DNA of 64,000 bases from Micromonospora sp. NBC_01796 (lineage in GTDB: Bacteria; Actinomycetota; Actinomycetes; Mycobacteriales; Micromonosporaceae), in assembly GCF_035917455.1 (NCBI RefSeq), contig NZ_CP109078.1:310001-374000 (forward strand), written 5' to 3'. The position numbers and the translations under genes are program-made. This document shows positions 43,561-51,685 of this stretch, piece by piece. Under the pieces are notes generated by a model. That model was given only the letters and a program-made list of their open reading frames with translations, was not told the origin of the DNA and did not search any database. Numbering within the stretch: the stretch's first letter is position 1; the number at the start of each line of letters is the position of its first letter.

Positions 43561-43817
43561 GACGTTGTCCGGCCTACCTTGCGTACCTTGTCCCATCCAG
43601 CGGCGGTCATCCTGCCTCGGGCACTCTCGAGCCGCTCCCGGGCCTCACGGCGGCCCTCCTCGGTGAGGTGGAAGCCGTGTGTCGCCAGCAGGCTGGTCGT
43701 CTGCTCACGATCCATCCGCTCCCGGACAGCCTCGGCCACGAAGGCGGAGGCGTTCTGCTCTGCTTCGAGGCGCGCCGCGACATCGTCCGGGAGGCTCACG
43801 GTCACACGCTGAGTCAT
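43557..43817 (-). CDS. RHH/CopG-type antitoxin
   Basis: An 86-residue protein with an N-terminal ribbon-helix-helix (RVTVSLPDDVAARLEAEQNA then SAFVAEAVRERMDRE) and a charged C-terminal tail that would bind the toxin. It should repress its own promoter just upstream of 43817 and neutralise the PIN toxin with which it overlaps by 4 bp. Confidence 0.85.
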   Translation of the reverse strand: MTQRVTVSLPDDVAARLEAEQNASAFVAEAVRERMDREQTTSLLATHGFHLTEEGRREARERLESARGRMTAAGWDKVRKVGRTTS

Positions 43818-43929
43818 ACTCGAAGCGTACCTTGTTCATACCCTGGCCGAACAGGGAAAACGCCCCCGACGCGCCGCGAGCTATCGACCCTCTCCCCGTC
43901 GCCCCACACCCGAGAAATGAGGGCTGCCG

Positions 43930-43948
43930 AGCATTTGATGATCATGGA
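43930..43948. repeat. Single copy of the AGCATnTGAnGATCATGGA motif
   Basis: AGCATTTGATGATCATGGA differs at two bases from the right arm region at 51033-51051. It lies in the 250-bp gap between the toxin-antitoxin pair and the epimerase gene, without an inverted partner nearby. Confidence 0.5.
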
Positions 43949-44067
43949 AGGGTCCACGGTTAGCAGCCTTGCCGGGCGCCGCCCACTCATGCGGGAGTGA
44001 TAATTGTCGTTCGCTTCGCCCTGACCGAGGCTTGACAAGCAGCCGGGTCCGGAGTGGACGATCAAGC

Positions 44068-45018
44068 GTGAGAATTCTTGTGGTGGGTGGAAGTGGCCTG
44101 ATCGGTGCCCATGTCGTGGACGTGCTGCGCGAGCGGGGCCACGCTGTGACAACGGTGGCGCGTACCGCCCGTCCGGGTGTTGACCACCTGCTCGATCTTG
44201 AGTCCGCCTCGATCGACGACCTGCGACCACTGCTCGCCGGACACGACGGTGTCGTGTACGCCACCCGCTCGGACGAGCAGCGGCCGCTGCCCAAGCCGAT
44301 CCTTCCGGCGTTCCGCCGGGACATCGTCGAGCCCGTGGTACGCCTGTTCACCGCGGCCCGCCTCGAAGGTCTCAGCCGTGGCGTGATCATGGGCTCGTAC
44401 TACACCTACTTCGATCGACTGCACCCACAGTGGCGCCTCGCGGACCGCCACACGTACGTCCGATGCCGGCTGGAGCAGGCCCTGGAGGGACGGGCCGCCG
44501 CTGGTCCGGAACTACCGGTTGCCGTACTCGAATTGCCCTTCATCTTCGGTCGGGCCGGCGACCGGCTGCCGAACTGGGCCGGTCCGCTGGACCGTTGGGC
44601 AAAGTCCCGTTCGCCGCTGGTCGCTCCCGTCGGCGGGAGTGCGGCGGCGGCGGCGCGCAGCGTGGCCGAGATCGCGGTCGACGCCCTGGAAAAGGCCAGC
44701 GGTGCGGACATTCCGGTCGCCGACGAGAACCTCACCTGGAACGACATGATCACGCGGATCGCGGAGGCGGTCGGTCGACCCCGCCGGGTCGGTCGCCTGC
44801 CCGCCGGAGCCGTACGGGCGTTCCTGCGATTCGGTGGCAGGATGCAGGCCCTCGGCGGCAAGGAATCGGGCATCAACCCCAGCTACTTCGGTGATTTGCT
44901 GACCACTGAGCTGTTCATCGAACCGACGACCGGCCGCCCACTGGACCCGGCGCTCCGCGAAACCTTCGCCGACACCGCGTCGGAAACGCAGCACGACCGG
45001 GTGCCGCCCTCGGCCTAA
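44068..45018 (+). CDS. NAD-dependent epimerase/dehydratase-like protein
   Basis: A 316-residue extended short-chain dehydrogenase. The NAD loop is ILVVGGSGLIGAHVVDVL and the later region HTYVRCRLEQALEG holds the Tyr expected near the active site, but the classic Tyr-x-x-x-Lys is not clear. It probably binds a nucleotide sugar or other NAD-linked substrate. GTG start at 44068 begins the conserved strand. It ends at a large hairpin. Confidence 0.82.
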   Translation: MRILVVGGSGLIGAHVVDVLRERGHAVTTVARTARPGVDHLLDLESASIDDLRPLLAGHDGVVYATRSDEQRPLPKPILPAFRRDIVEPVVRLFTAARLEGLSRGVIMGSYYTYFDRLHPQWRLADRHTYVRCRLEQALEGRAAAGPELPVAVLELPFIFGRAGDRLPNWAGPLDRWAKSRSPLVAPVGGSAAAAARSVAEIAVDALEKASGADIPVADENLTWNDMITRIAEAVGRPRRVGRLPAGAVRAFLRFGGRMQALGGKESGINPSYFGDLLTTELFIEPTTGRPLDPALRETFADTASETQHDRVPPSA

Positions 45019-45065
45019 TCCGAGTATCTCCGAACCTCCGCCGATGCCCGCACCACCGATTCCCT

Positions 45066-45142
45066 CGACGATCTTGCAGTTGTGGCGCCCGGATCAGGGC
45101 ACTCATCCGGATTTGTGCCCCACCACAACTGCAAGATCGTCG
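45066..45142. terminator. Perfect 20-bp-arm hairpin between convergent genes
   Basis: Positions 45066-45085 and 45123-45142 are exact reverse complements (inner ends CAGTTGTGG and CCACAACTG, with GATCTTG and CAAGATC). Inside, CCGGAT and ATCCGG form a second stem, so the whole 77 bp folds into one long rod. Confidence 0.88.
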
Positions 45143-45210
45143 CCCAGCCTCGGCCATTCCTCGGCGATGCGCAGGTGGGTGCCGCGATCCGGAGCCGACC
45201 GTGATCCCGT

Positions 45211-45939
45211 TCAGGCTGGTGTCGTCCCGCCGCCGAGGGCAACTGTCAAACGTTCCGACCCACCGTCATCGTCGAACGCCAGCGTCAGCGTGCGCGCCTC
45301 GTCCGGAGCGCCGGGTTCGAAGACCACGGTTTCCATCCACAGCCCTCCGCGCCGTTCTACGCTGCCGCTGCGGGACCGATACTGCGTTCCCGCATCGTCC
45401 CACCCGCGCCACCGTTTCAATCGGACCTGCATCCTGTCCAGCGAACCCGGATCGCGGGTGTCGGTGCCGGCATACGCCAGCCTTACCACGAACATCGTCG
45501 ACCAGCGTTCCAGGCTGATCAGAGTGGCGGGCACCGCATCAGGCATTGGCGTGCGACCGGCCAGCGAGATCACCTCCCGCAACTGAGCAGGGTCGACAAC
45601 CGGCTCCTGCCACTGCGCGCGTTCACGACCGTGCTGCAACACCAACTGTTGCCGGGCCTCGACCGGCAGAGGCGCCCAATGAGCGGGCGATACCCGGCCC
45701 TCGGCCGACGCGCGCGTCTCTACGCGGGCCAACCGGCCACGTCGCTCCAGTTCCTGATCCAGACCGGCGAGGATGCGTTCCATCTCCTCCTGAGCCAGGG
45801 CGCCGGCCGCCACCAACCCGATCGCCACTCCGCGGACCTCCGAACGGTCCAACGTCAGGCGACGCCCTTCCGGCGGCTGACCATGACCGGCCGCCAGTCG
45901 ATCGGCAACGTACTTCTCCAGGTACGCTCGTCCCTCCAT
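45211..45939 (-). CDS. Hypothetical protein, 242 residues
   Basis: A soluble protein starting MEGRAYLEKYVADRLAAG. The N-terminal half is helical and rich in Leu, Glu and Arg; the C-terminal half alternates strands (TMFVVRLAYAGTDT, QVRLKRWRGWDDAG, RTLTLAFDDDGG) like a small beta-sandwich. I do not recognise a family. Start at 45939 is preferred over an in-frame ATG 45 bp upstream because the extension looks non-conserved. It is divergent from the membrane protein gene. Confidence 0.7.
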   Translation of the reverse strand: MEGRAYLEKYVADRLAAGHGQPPEGRRLTLDRSEVRGVAIGLVAAGALAQEEMERILAGLDQELERRGRLARVETRASAEGRVSPAHWAPLPVEARQQLVLQHGRERAQWQEPVVDPAQLREVISLAGRTPMPDAVPATLISLERWSTMFVVRLAYAGTDTRDPGSLDRMQVRLKRWRGWDDAGTQYRSRSGSVERRGGLWMETVVFEPGAPDEARTLTLAFDDDGGSERLTVALGGGTTPA

Positions 45940-46139
45940 CCGCCCATCATCCGCGCGCACCCGAGCCAACCCGGCAAAGGGCACCTGGCCCAGCCCACCG
46001 CCACAACCAAATCAGGTGCACACACATGTCGTGATCTGCGCGCATCCTCCATCGCCGAACCGTGATCGCCGCGCCTACGGTGGTGTGGCCACCCGTATTC
46101 ACGTCACCGGCTGGATCGGCGCTGCGTAGAGTACGGATC

Positions 46140-47423
46140 GTGCAGACCACGGCCGGCGTGCCGATACAGGACGCCGAAGCCACCACCATTCGCCCCACGG
46201 AACCGGAGCGCGGCTACCGGGCACTGGCCCGGAACTCGGCGATCGCGGCCGGGGCCGTCATCGCCAATGGACTGCTGAGCGCAGCGATCCTGGCGCTGTG
46301 TGCGGCGTTCGGGCAGACGGACGAGATTGCCGCGTACACGGTGATGACGTCGGCCCTGTCGTTTGTACTCATCGTCGCCAGCGGCGGATCGGCCCTGCTC
46401 TACCTCAACGGCACCGAGGAGCAACGCACCCTCGTACGCAGCCAGTGGACGCTGGTGGTCGTACCCGGCATGCTGCTCGGCGCGGTGGTGATCGCCGAGT
46501 TCTACGCCCGCCGGGGCTACAGTGCGACCGCGCTGGCGGCGGCGGGTGTGGTGACGCTCGGCAACGGCCTCGCCCAGCTCCAGATCGCCGACTTCAGCCG
46601 ACGGATGCGGTTCCTGACCACCGCGGTGCTGATGTCGGCCAGCAAGGCGGCATCGCTGGTCATGGTGCTGTTCGGAGTACCGCTCACCATCGCGCTCGCC
46701 ACCGCCGGGCTGGCGCAGCTCGTTGTCGGGGAGCTGATCCTCGGGCAGGACGGTTCGCTGCGGCGCGCGCGGTTCCGGGAAATCTCACTGCGGCGTGCCT
46801 TCGCGGGATACCGCTCCAGCCGGCATCTCTTCGGCTTCTCCCTCGGTGACCTGTACGTGACACGGCTCGCCACGCTCGTACTGTCACTGGTAGCGACGCC
46901 TGCGCTGATGGGCAGCTACGGGGCGCTCGTCACCGCCTATCAGGCCATCGGTGGCGTCGTACAGTCGGCGTTGCAGGTGCCGATGGTGGCGCGGACCCGC
47001 AGCCGCCTGGGTCTCGACGACTCGACGCATCCGGCGCACTTCTCGGTCGTGGTCGCACTAGTCTGCGCGATCCCGATGGCGGCGGGCGTCGCGGTGCTCG
47101 CGCCCTGGCTCACCGGCACGGTGCTCTCCCTGCCGCATTCGGAAGCTGCCGGCTGGCTGGCGCTGTTCATGCTGGCGCTGCCGTTCATGGCGGTCAGTCG
47201 GGCCCTGATGTTCGACTGGATCGGGGACGGCGACTACGGCCGGGCGACGAGGGCCATGGGCGTACTCGCGGTGCTGTTGACCGTCGCCGTCGCGCTCGGC
47301 GTACCCAGGTTCGGACCGCTCGGCGCGGCCGCCGCCACGGCGGCGGCGGAGGTGTCCGCCCTCGTCGTGATCCTGCTGATCGCCCGTCGCGTCAGGGCCC
47401 CGGGACCGCGCGATGTCGGGTGA
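46140..47423 (+). CDS. Flippase-like polytopic membrane protein
   Basis: A 427-residue protein with about twelve hydrophobic helices and the paired-helix layout of MOP-superfamily polysaccharide exporters (Wzx/MATE-like). It starts at GTG 46140 after a short polar N-terminus. The stop overlaps the next gene by 11 bp. No glycosyltransferases lie nearby, so any link to polysaccharide export rests on fold only. Confidence 0.75.
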   Translation: MQTTAGVPIQDAEATTIRPTEPERGYRALARNSAIAAGAVIANGLLSAAILALCAAFGQTDEIAAYTVMTSALSFVLIVASGGSALLYLNGTEEQRTLVRSQWTLVVVPGMLLGAVVIAEFYARRGYSATALAAAGVVTLGNGLAQLQIADFSRRMRFLTTAVLMSASKAASLVMVLFGVPLTIALATAGLAQLVVGELILGQDGSLRRARFREISLRRAFAGYRSSRHLFGFSLGDLYVTRLATLVLSLVATPALMGSYGALVTAYQAIGGVVQSALQVPMVARTRSRLGLDDSTHPAHFSVVVALVCAIPMAAGVAVLAPWLTGTVLSLPHSEAAGWLALFMLALPFMAVSRALMFDWIGDGDYGRATRAMGVLAVLLTVAVALGVPRFGPLGAAAATAAAEVSALVVILLIARRVRAPGPRDVG

Positions 47424-48306
47424 TTTCACGACGACGGTGCTCGACAGGTTCGGTGTCATCGGCCAGGCGTCGGTGGCGCGGATCGAGTCCCGGTCCGCCG
47501 CAGGGGTCGGTGCCGTACGCACGCCCGACGGGCAGGACGCCTACCTCAAGGTCACTCCCGCTGCCCTGGGGCGGCAGGCACTGGCAGCGGCTCGGCGGGA
47601 ACTCGCCTTCTACCGGTACGTGGCACCGGTCGCGCCGTTGCGTACGCCGAGGCTTCTCGATTCGATAGATATCGAGGTCGGCGTGGCTGTGCTCCTTGAG
47701 GCGGCCGGCGAGACCCGGGCGGTTGCGTCATGGACTGACGGCATGTGGGCAGATCTTGGTCGGGAGCTTGCTGCCCTGCACAGCATGCCGCTACCGGAGG
47801 GTGCGGGCTGGAACCGCCCCGATGCACTCCACGAGGCACTGGTCAACCCGGACCTGGACGGGATCCACGACTTCTGGGCCGGCGTGCTTCCGCAGCTTGC
47901 CGACCTCGTCGCCCGACGCGTCGAACTCGAAGAGGACCTCGGAGCACTGCCGCCGGTCTTCGTCCACGGCGACTGCCACACCGACAACATCGTGCACTCC
48001 GCCGGGTCGCTGGTGTTCTGTGACTGGCAGGCGGCCGGCATCGGACGGGCCGTATCCGACCTGGCCTTCCTCAACGTCCGTGCCACACCTGCCGGGGTGA
48101 CCGTTCCGCAGGCCCTGATCGACACCTACCTGGAACATCGGCCGTACGATCGCCACGCACTCCGGCGTGCACTGCTGGCCGAGGAACTCGCGATCCTCGT
48201 CTTCCTGTGGCCGCCCTTCGCCGCGTTCAACAGCCCGGCGGGAATCAACCGGATCCGCCGGAGAGCGCGCGAGCTAGCGGAGCAGTGGTTCGAAACACTG
48301 GCCTGA
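47413..48306 (+). CDS. Aminoglycoside phosphotransferase-like kinase
   Basis: A 297-residue protein-kinase-fold phosphotransferase. The catalytic loop FVHGDCHTDNIV and metal motif VFCDWQAAGIGRAVSDLA are intact, unlike the variant at 19525-20502. It overlaps the flippase-like gene by 11 bp, so both are translated from one message; the kinase may act on a substrate the membrane protein handles. Antibiotic resistance is possible but unsupported by context. Confidence 0.87.
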   Translation: MSGDFTTTVLDRFGVIGQASVARIESRSAAGVGAVRTPDGQDAYLKVTPAALGRQALAAARRELAFYRYVAPVAPLRTPRLLDSIDIEVGVAVLLEAAGETRAVASWTDGMWADLGRELAALHSMPLPEGAGWNRPDALHEALVNPDLDGIHDFWAGVLPQLADLVARRVELEEDLGALPPVFVHGDCHTDNIVHSAGSLVFCDWQAAGIGRAVSDLAFLNVRATPAGVTVPQALIDTYLEHRPYDRHALRRALLAEELAILVFLWPPFAAFNSPAGINRIRRRARELAEQWFETLA

Positions 48307-48323
48307 GAGACCGACGATGCCCC

Positions 48324-48749
48324 TCAGGCTCGTTGACGAGCCTCGTAGGCGGCGATGACCCTGGCCGTGGGGTCGGCACTTTCCGGCGTACGCAGACGGT
48401 CGGTCAGCAGGAATCCGGGCAAGGTAAAACCGGCGGCATGCTCGCGCTCGGACAGCAGGAACGTCCCGCCCCGCAGCTCCGGCTGCCAGCCGTGTTCCAG
48501 CCCGTAGCTGATGATCGTCCGTAGGTCGGCGGATGTGGGGTAGGAGCCGTCCGTCGCACACATGCTCCACGGTGACGGCCAGGCGTCCGACAGCAGATCC
48601 GCGTCGAGTGCCCGGCTGGTCTTGCCTGCACCCCAGACCCGGACGCGGATGCACCGGTGGCAGTCACCTGCGCCCCGCACGTGATGAATGTTCGCCCGCC
48701 ACACGAAGGTCCGCGCGCCGACCCGTATCTCCCGCAGCCGATTCCGCAT
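48324..48749 (-). CDS. Hypothetical protein, 141 residues
   Basis: A soluble protein with RNRLREIRVGARTFVWRA, an HHVRGAGDCHRCIRVRVWG stretch with His/Cys residues, and a long acidic-aromatic C-terminus. GGGGGGTG precedes the ATG at 48749. I do not recognise the family. Before the IS insertion it lay just downstream of the small SPOR-like gene and may have been co-transcribed with it. Confidence 0.7.
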   Translation of the reverse strand: MRNRLREIRVGARTFVWRANIHHVRGAGDCHRCIRVRVWGAGKTSRALDADLLSDAWPSPWSMCATDGSYPTSADLRTIISYGLEHGWQPELRGGTFLLSEREHAAGFTLPGFLLTDRLRTPESADPTARVIAAYEARQRA

Positions 48750-48940
48750 GTGAGTCACCCCCCGACGGATCTTGCCCGCTTCCCCGCGCCCCCGCCAACG
48801 TATTTGCTGGCGGCGCCGCGACGGATCACTGCGCAAGTGCGACCCAGTACGTCTGCTTGTGGCCACGCCGCTCCATCAGCTCGGCCAGCGCGTCTGGGCT
48901 TGACCCGTTTCGACGGACAGGGTCGTTGTGTTGATCTTAG

Positions 48941-49837
48941 TTAGGCGGCTCGGTCGATCGGTAGCGGTTGTGAGCTGGTGGTCTCGAAGGCCGCAGGGCT
49001 GAGGTAGCCGAGGGTTGAGTGTCGGCGGCGGGTGTTGTACCAGCCCTCGATGTATTCGAATATGGCCTGGCGGGCGGCTTGGTGGGTGGGCCAGGCCTGG
49101 CGGTGCAGGAGTTCGGTTTTGATGGTGGCGAAGAACGACTCGGCGACTGCGTTGTCCCAGCACTGTCCGCGCCGGCCGACGGACAGGCGGATGTCGTGAC
49201 GGTGTGCCAGGCGGGTGTGCTGGGCGCTGACGTATTGCGTGCCACGGTCGGAATGAAACACCAGCCCGGGCTCGGGTCGGCGGCGTGCGACAGCGTCGGC
49301 GAGGGCGGCGTCGACCAGGTCGGTCTTGAGGTTGTCGGCCACGGCCCAGCCGACGACCCGGCGTGATGCGAGATCGATGACAGTGGCCAGGTAGAGCCAG
49401 CCCTGCCACGTGTTGATGTAGGTGATGTCGCCGCACCAGCGGGTATCGATTACGCCAGGATCAACACGGAAATCGCGGCCGACCAGGTCAGGTCGGAGCC
49501 CGGCGGCCGGATCCGGGATTGTGGTCGTGCGCCAGCGGCGTGGGCTCTTGCCGGCGAGTCCGGCGATGCGCATCAGCCGGGCGACGCGTTTGCGGCCGTG
49601 CCGTAGCCCCTGTTCGGTGAGGTCAGCGTGGATCCGCGGCGCCCCGTAGGTGCCCTTGGACCGTTCGTGCAGCACGGTGATCTTGTCGGTGAGCCGGGCA
49701 TCGACCCGCTCGCGCTGCGACTGGGTGCCGGTTTTCTGCTGGTAGTAGGCGGATCGGGAGACCTCGAGCAGTTCGCAGGCACGTTTAACGTTGTGCTTGC
49801 CGGCCTGCTCCGCGGCGATGAACGGGAAGACGTTCAC
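48941..49837 (-). CDS. IS3-family transposase OrfB (DDE integrase)
   Basis: A 298-residue DDE transposase: an N-terminal HTH_21-like part (VKRACELLEVSRSAYYQQK), then the catalytic core with Asp in WCGDITYINT, Asp in FHSDRGTQYVS and Glu in NAVAESFFATIKTEL. GTG at 49837 overlaps the OrfA stop (GTGA) and has GAAGGAGA before it, so OrfB may be made by coupled re-initiation rather than only by the frameshift usual in this family. Confidence 0.93.
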   Translation of the reverse strand: MNVFPFIAAEQAGKHNVKRACELLEVSRSAYYQQKTGTQSQRERVDARLTDKITVLHERSKGTYGAPRIHADLTEQGLRHGRKRVARLMRIAGLAGKSPRRWRTTTIPDPAAGLRPDLVGRDFRVDPGVIDTRWCGDITYINTWQGWLYLATVIDLASRRVVGWAVADNLKTDLVDAALADAVARRRPEPGLVFHSDRGTQYVSAQHTRLAHRHDIRLSVGRRGQCWDNAVAESFFATIKTELLHRQAWPTHQAARQAIFEYIEGWYNTRRRHSTLGYLSPAAFETTSSQPLPIDRAA

Positions 49838-50145
49838 CGGGTCTCCTTCGCGAAGAAAGCCGTTGCCCGTTTGAGCACATCGACGTCTTCGCGCAGCCTG
49901 CGGTTCTCTTTGCGCAGCTGTGCGAGTTCGGCCCGTTCGTCGGTGGTCAGCCCATCGGCGCGGACGCCGGTGTCGAGTTCGGCCTGCTTGACCCACTCAC
50001 GCACTGCCGTCTCGGTCAGGTCGAAGTCCTGGCTGACCTGCCGGAGCGTGCGGTCACCACGCTGACACAACTCGACGATCTCGGCCTTGAACTCCGGCGT
50101 GAACGAACGCCGAGGCCGCGGCCGCTTCTTTCCCATGCTCTCCAT
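49834..50145 (-). CDS. IS3-family transposase OrfA (HTH)
   Basis: A protein of about 103 residues with the HTH_Tnp_1 domain (RSFTPEFKAEIVELCQRGDR, then TETAVREWVKQAEL) and a C-terminal leucine-zipper-like helix (ELAQLRKENRRLREDVDVLK). It binds the element ends. In-frame ATG codons at 50157, 50145 and 50136 are all possible starts. Confidence 0.92.
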   Translation of the reverse strand: MESMGKKRPRPRRSFTPEFKAEIVELCQRGDRTLRQVSQDFDLTETAVREWVKQAELDTGVRADGLTTDERAELAQLRKENRRLREDVDVLKRATAFFAKETR

Positions 50146-50391
50146 GATGCTGGACATCCTCCCGGAGACCCCAGGTCCCCTGATCTCGGATGTCCGTCAA
50201 AACGGGGCAGGCCCAGTCGGCATCCGTACGGGACTCCCGTCGCGCAACCTCGAAGCGGTTCCCGTTGTCGTCCTGGCGCCAGACCACCCACGACCCTTCC
50301 GGAAGCGTCGGCGCAACGTCGTCCTGCTCCTGGTCTCCTGACACCACACCTCGATCCTTCACCGGAGCTTCAACCACCGCAGGCCGGCGGG

Positions 50392-50907
50392 CTACCGGAC
50401 ACCGTCGTCCGCTGCCCCGGATCGCAACCGGTGCTGAATCGCGGTTTCGAGTTCGCTGGGAAGACGGAACCAACCGGCCGCCGCGAGCAGTCGGTGTCGC
50501 GGGTTGTGCTGATAGGAGCCGGCAACGGGTTGGCCGTCACGGACCTCGATCGAGCCGATGATGTCCTCCGGCGGCACTCGCCCGCCCGGATCCTGCGTAC
50601 GTTCGTCCAGCAGGTAGAAGTAGCCGGCGCTTTGGAGATCGGCCCGACGCCGAATGTCGGCGCAGCGGTTGACGTTCTCGAAGATGACCCTCGACAGCAG
50701 CCGGAGAAAGGGACCGCTCTCCCGGACATCGACAGGCTCCAGGTCGTACGGGTCCGCTCCCTCGCGGACGACAGCCATCACCGCCTCAGGATGCAGGCCG
50801 TGCCGAGACACCCAGTCGGCCTCCAGCAACGACACGACCTCTCGCTCACCGCCGCCGAAGTCCAACCGGTAGCGGTACACCTCGCGATCATGTCCGGCCA
50901 CGTACAC
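50392..50907 (-). CDS. Hypothetical protein, 171 residues
   Basis: A soluble, charged protein beginning with GTG at 50907 (MYVAGHDREVYRYRLDFGGG). It has alternating strands and helices, no cysteine cluster beyond one Cys, and no motif I recognise. It ends 47 bp before the interrupted SPOR-like gene on the same strand. A neighbouring gene pair seems likely before the IS insertion. Confidence 0.65.
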   Translation of the reverse strand: MYVAGHDREVYRYRLDFGGGEREVVSLLEADWVSRHGLHPEAVMAVVREGADPYDLEPVDVRESGPFLRLLSRVIFENVNRCADIRRRADLQSAGYFYLLDERTQDPGGRVPPEDIIGSIEVRDGQPVAGSYQHNPRHRLLAAAGWFRLPSELETAIQHRLRSGAADDGVR

Positions 50908-50984
50908 ACGCTATCCGTGCCGAGGGTCAGCACGAAGCCCCACCGTCAGCGGGACACTCGACCCGCCGAGCGCCCTCGGCTCCT

Positions 50985-51047
50985 TGATCGTCAGATGCTC
51001 AGCCTTGTGACACGCCGCGAAAAAGACAGCTAAGCATCTGACGATCA
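50985..51047. repeat. 15-bp inverted repeat with a 33-bp spacer
   Basis: TGATCGTCAGATGCT (50985-50999) and AGCATCTGACGATCA (51033-51047) are exact complements. The right arm plus TGGA recurs with two changes at 43930-43948. Confidence 0.7.
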
Positions 51048-51056
51048 TGGAGACAC

Positions 51057-51315
51057 TCAAGGAAGCACAGTGACGCCAAGGTTCCATACGGCCAGGGCGG
51101 GGAAATCGCCGAGCCGATCGGGACCGAGGGTGACGCCGCGCTAGGTTGGGCGTCGCACCGATGACCTTGCCAAGGTCATTGGCTCGCAGATCCGCACCCC
51201 TTAGGTCACACGTGTCGAACTCCAGCTTGCTCAGCCGACAGTCCCAAAGCACAAGTTCCCGTAGGCCGCAGTTCGTCATGCTCATTCCGATAAGTCCGTA
51301 TCGACAGTAGGCTAT
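51057..51315 (-). pseudogene. Pentapeptide-repeat protein remnant
   Basis: Reading leftward from an in-frame TAG at 51316-51318, the frame gives LVLWDCRLSKLEFDTCDLRG and ADLRANDLGKVIGAT, the five-residue periodicity of pentapeptide-repeat proteins. A frame change near 51140 then leads to GVTLGPDRLGDFPALAVWNL and a stop at 51057-51059, a typical ending for such proteins. The gene has lost its 5' part and is frameshifted. Confidence 0.72.
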
Positions 51316-51341
51316 CTATTTGTGAGCCTCAGGTGGCGTCC

Positions 51342-51608
51342 GTGAGCCTTGCCGAGATCGCCGCCGGGCTCAGGGCCGTGCTCGAGCAGATCAAACGCCA
51401 GCGCGCCGTCCTGGCCGCAGCGCGATCCTCGGTCCGTGAGGAGTACCAGCGCTTACTAGCCATCAGCACGGGAGCCAACCACGCCCTGGTCCATCGAGCG
51501 CTCACTGCGGCGAGCACTGCCATCGAGCGGGTCCACAACGCCGACCAGCAACTCGCCGTCGTGCCGTCGCAATCAGCGAGTACGGGCAGATCATCGGTAT
51601 TGACCTAA
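51342..51608 (+). pseudogene. N-terminal part of a frameshifted deaminase toxin gene
   Basis: This 88-residue fragment is a helical coil (MSLAEIAAGLRAVLEQIKRQ and following) like those that precede SCP1.201-type deaminase domains. A near-perfect 8-bp tandem duplication (GCCGTCGT at 51555-51562 and GCCGTCGC at 51563-51570) shifts the frame to an early stop at 51608. Removing one copy joins it in frame to the deaminase part at 51686-52105 and would give a protein of about 251 residues. AGGTGG precedes the GTG. Confidence 0.75.
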
Positions 51609-51685
51609 CCTCGGCCAGCAGGGCGACACCATCCACCACGCCCCCCACTGGAGCGCCCCCTCACATAGCCGAACCCTCTCCCGCA

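Larger units (their letters stand above)
48895..50215 (-). mobile_element. IS3-family insertion sequence, 1,321 bp
   Basis: The ends are 25-bp imperfect inverted repeats beginning TGGGCyTGmCCCGTTT and continuing yGACGGACA, with three mismatches. The element is flanked by a 3-bp direct repeat, GTC on the plus strand (48892-48894 and 50216-50218). It carries two overlapping leftward genes, an HTH OrfA and a DDE OrfB, both apparently intact, so the insertion looks recent and the element may still move. Confidence 0.92.
48826..50344 (-). pseudogene. Small SPOR-like gene split by an IS3-family insertion
   Basis: The N-terminal part reads leftward from GTG 50344 to 50216 and ends ...RRESRTDAD. The C-terminal part resumes at 48894 and reads DALAELMERRGHKQTYWVAL.Q to a stop at 48826-48828. 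Removing 48895-50215 and one copy of the 3-bp duplication joins them in frame into a 64-residue protein whose WVVWRQDDNGNRF and GHKQTYWV blocks match a common actinobacterial small protein. The gene is broken in this strain. Confidence 0.9.
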
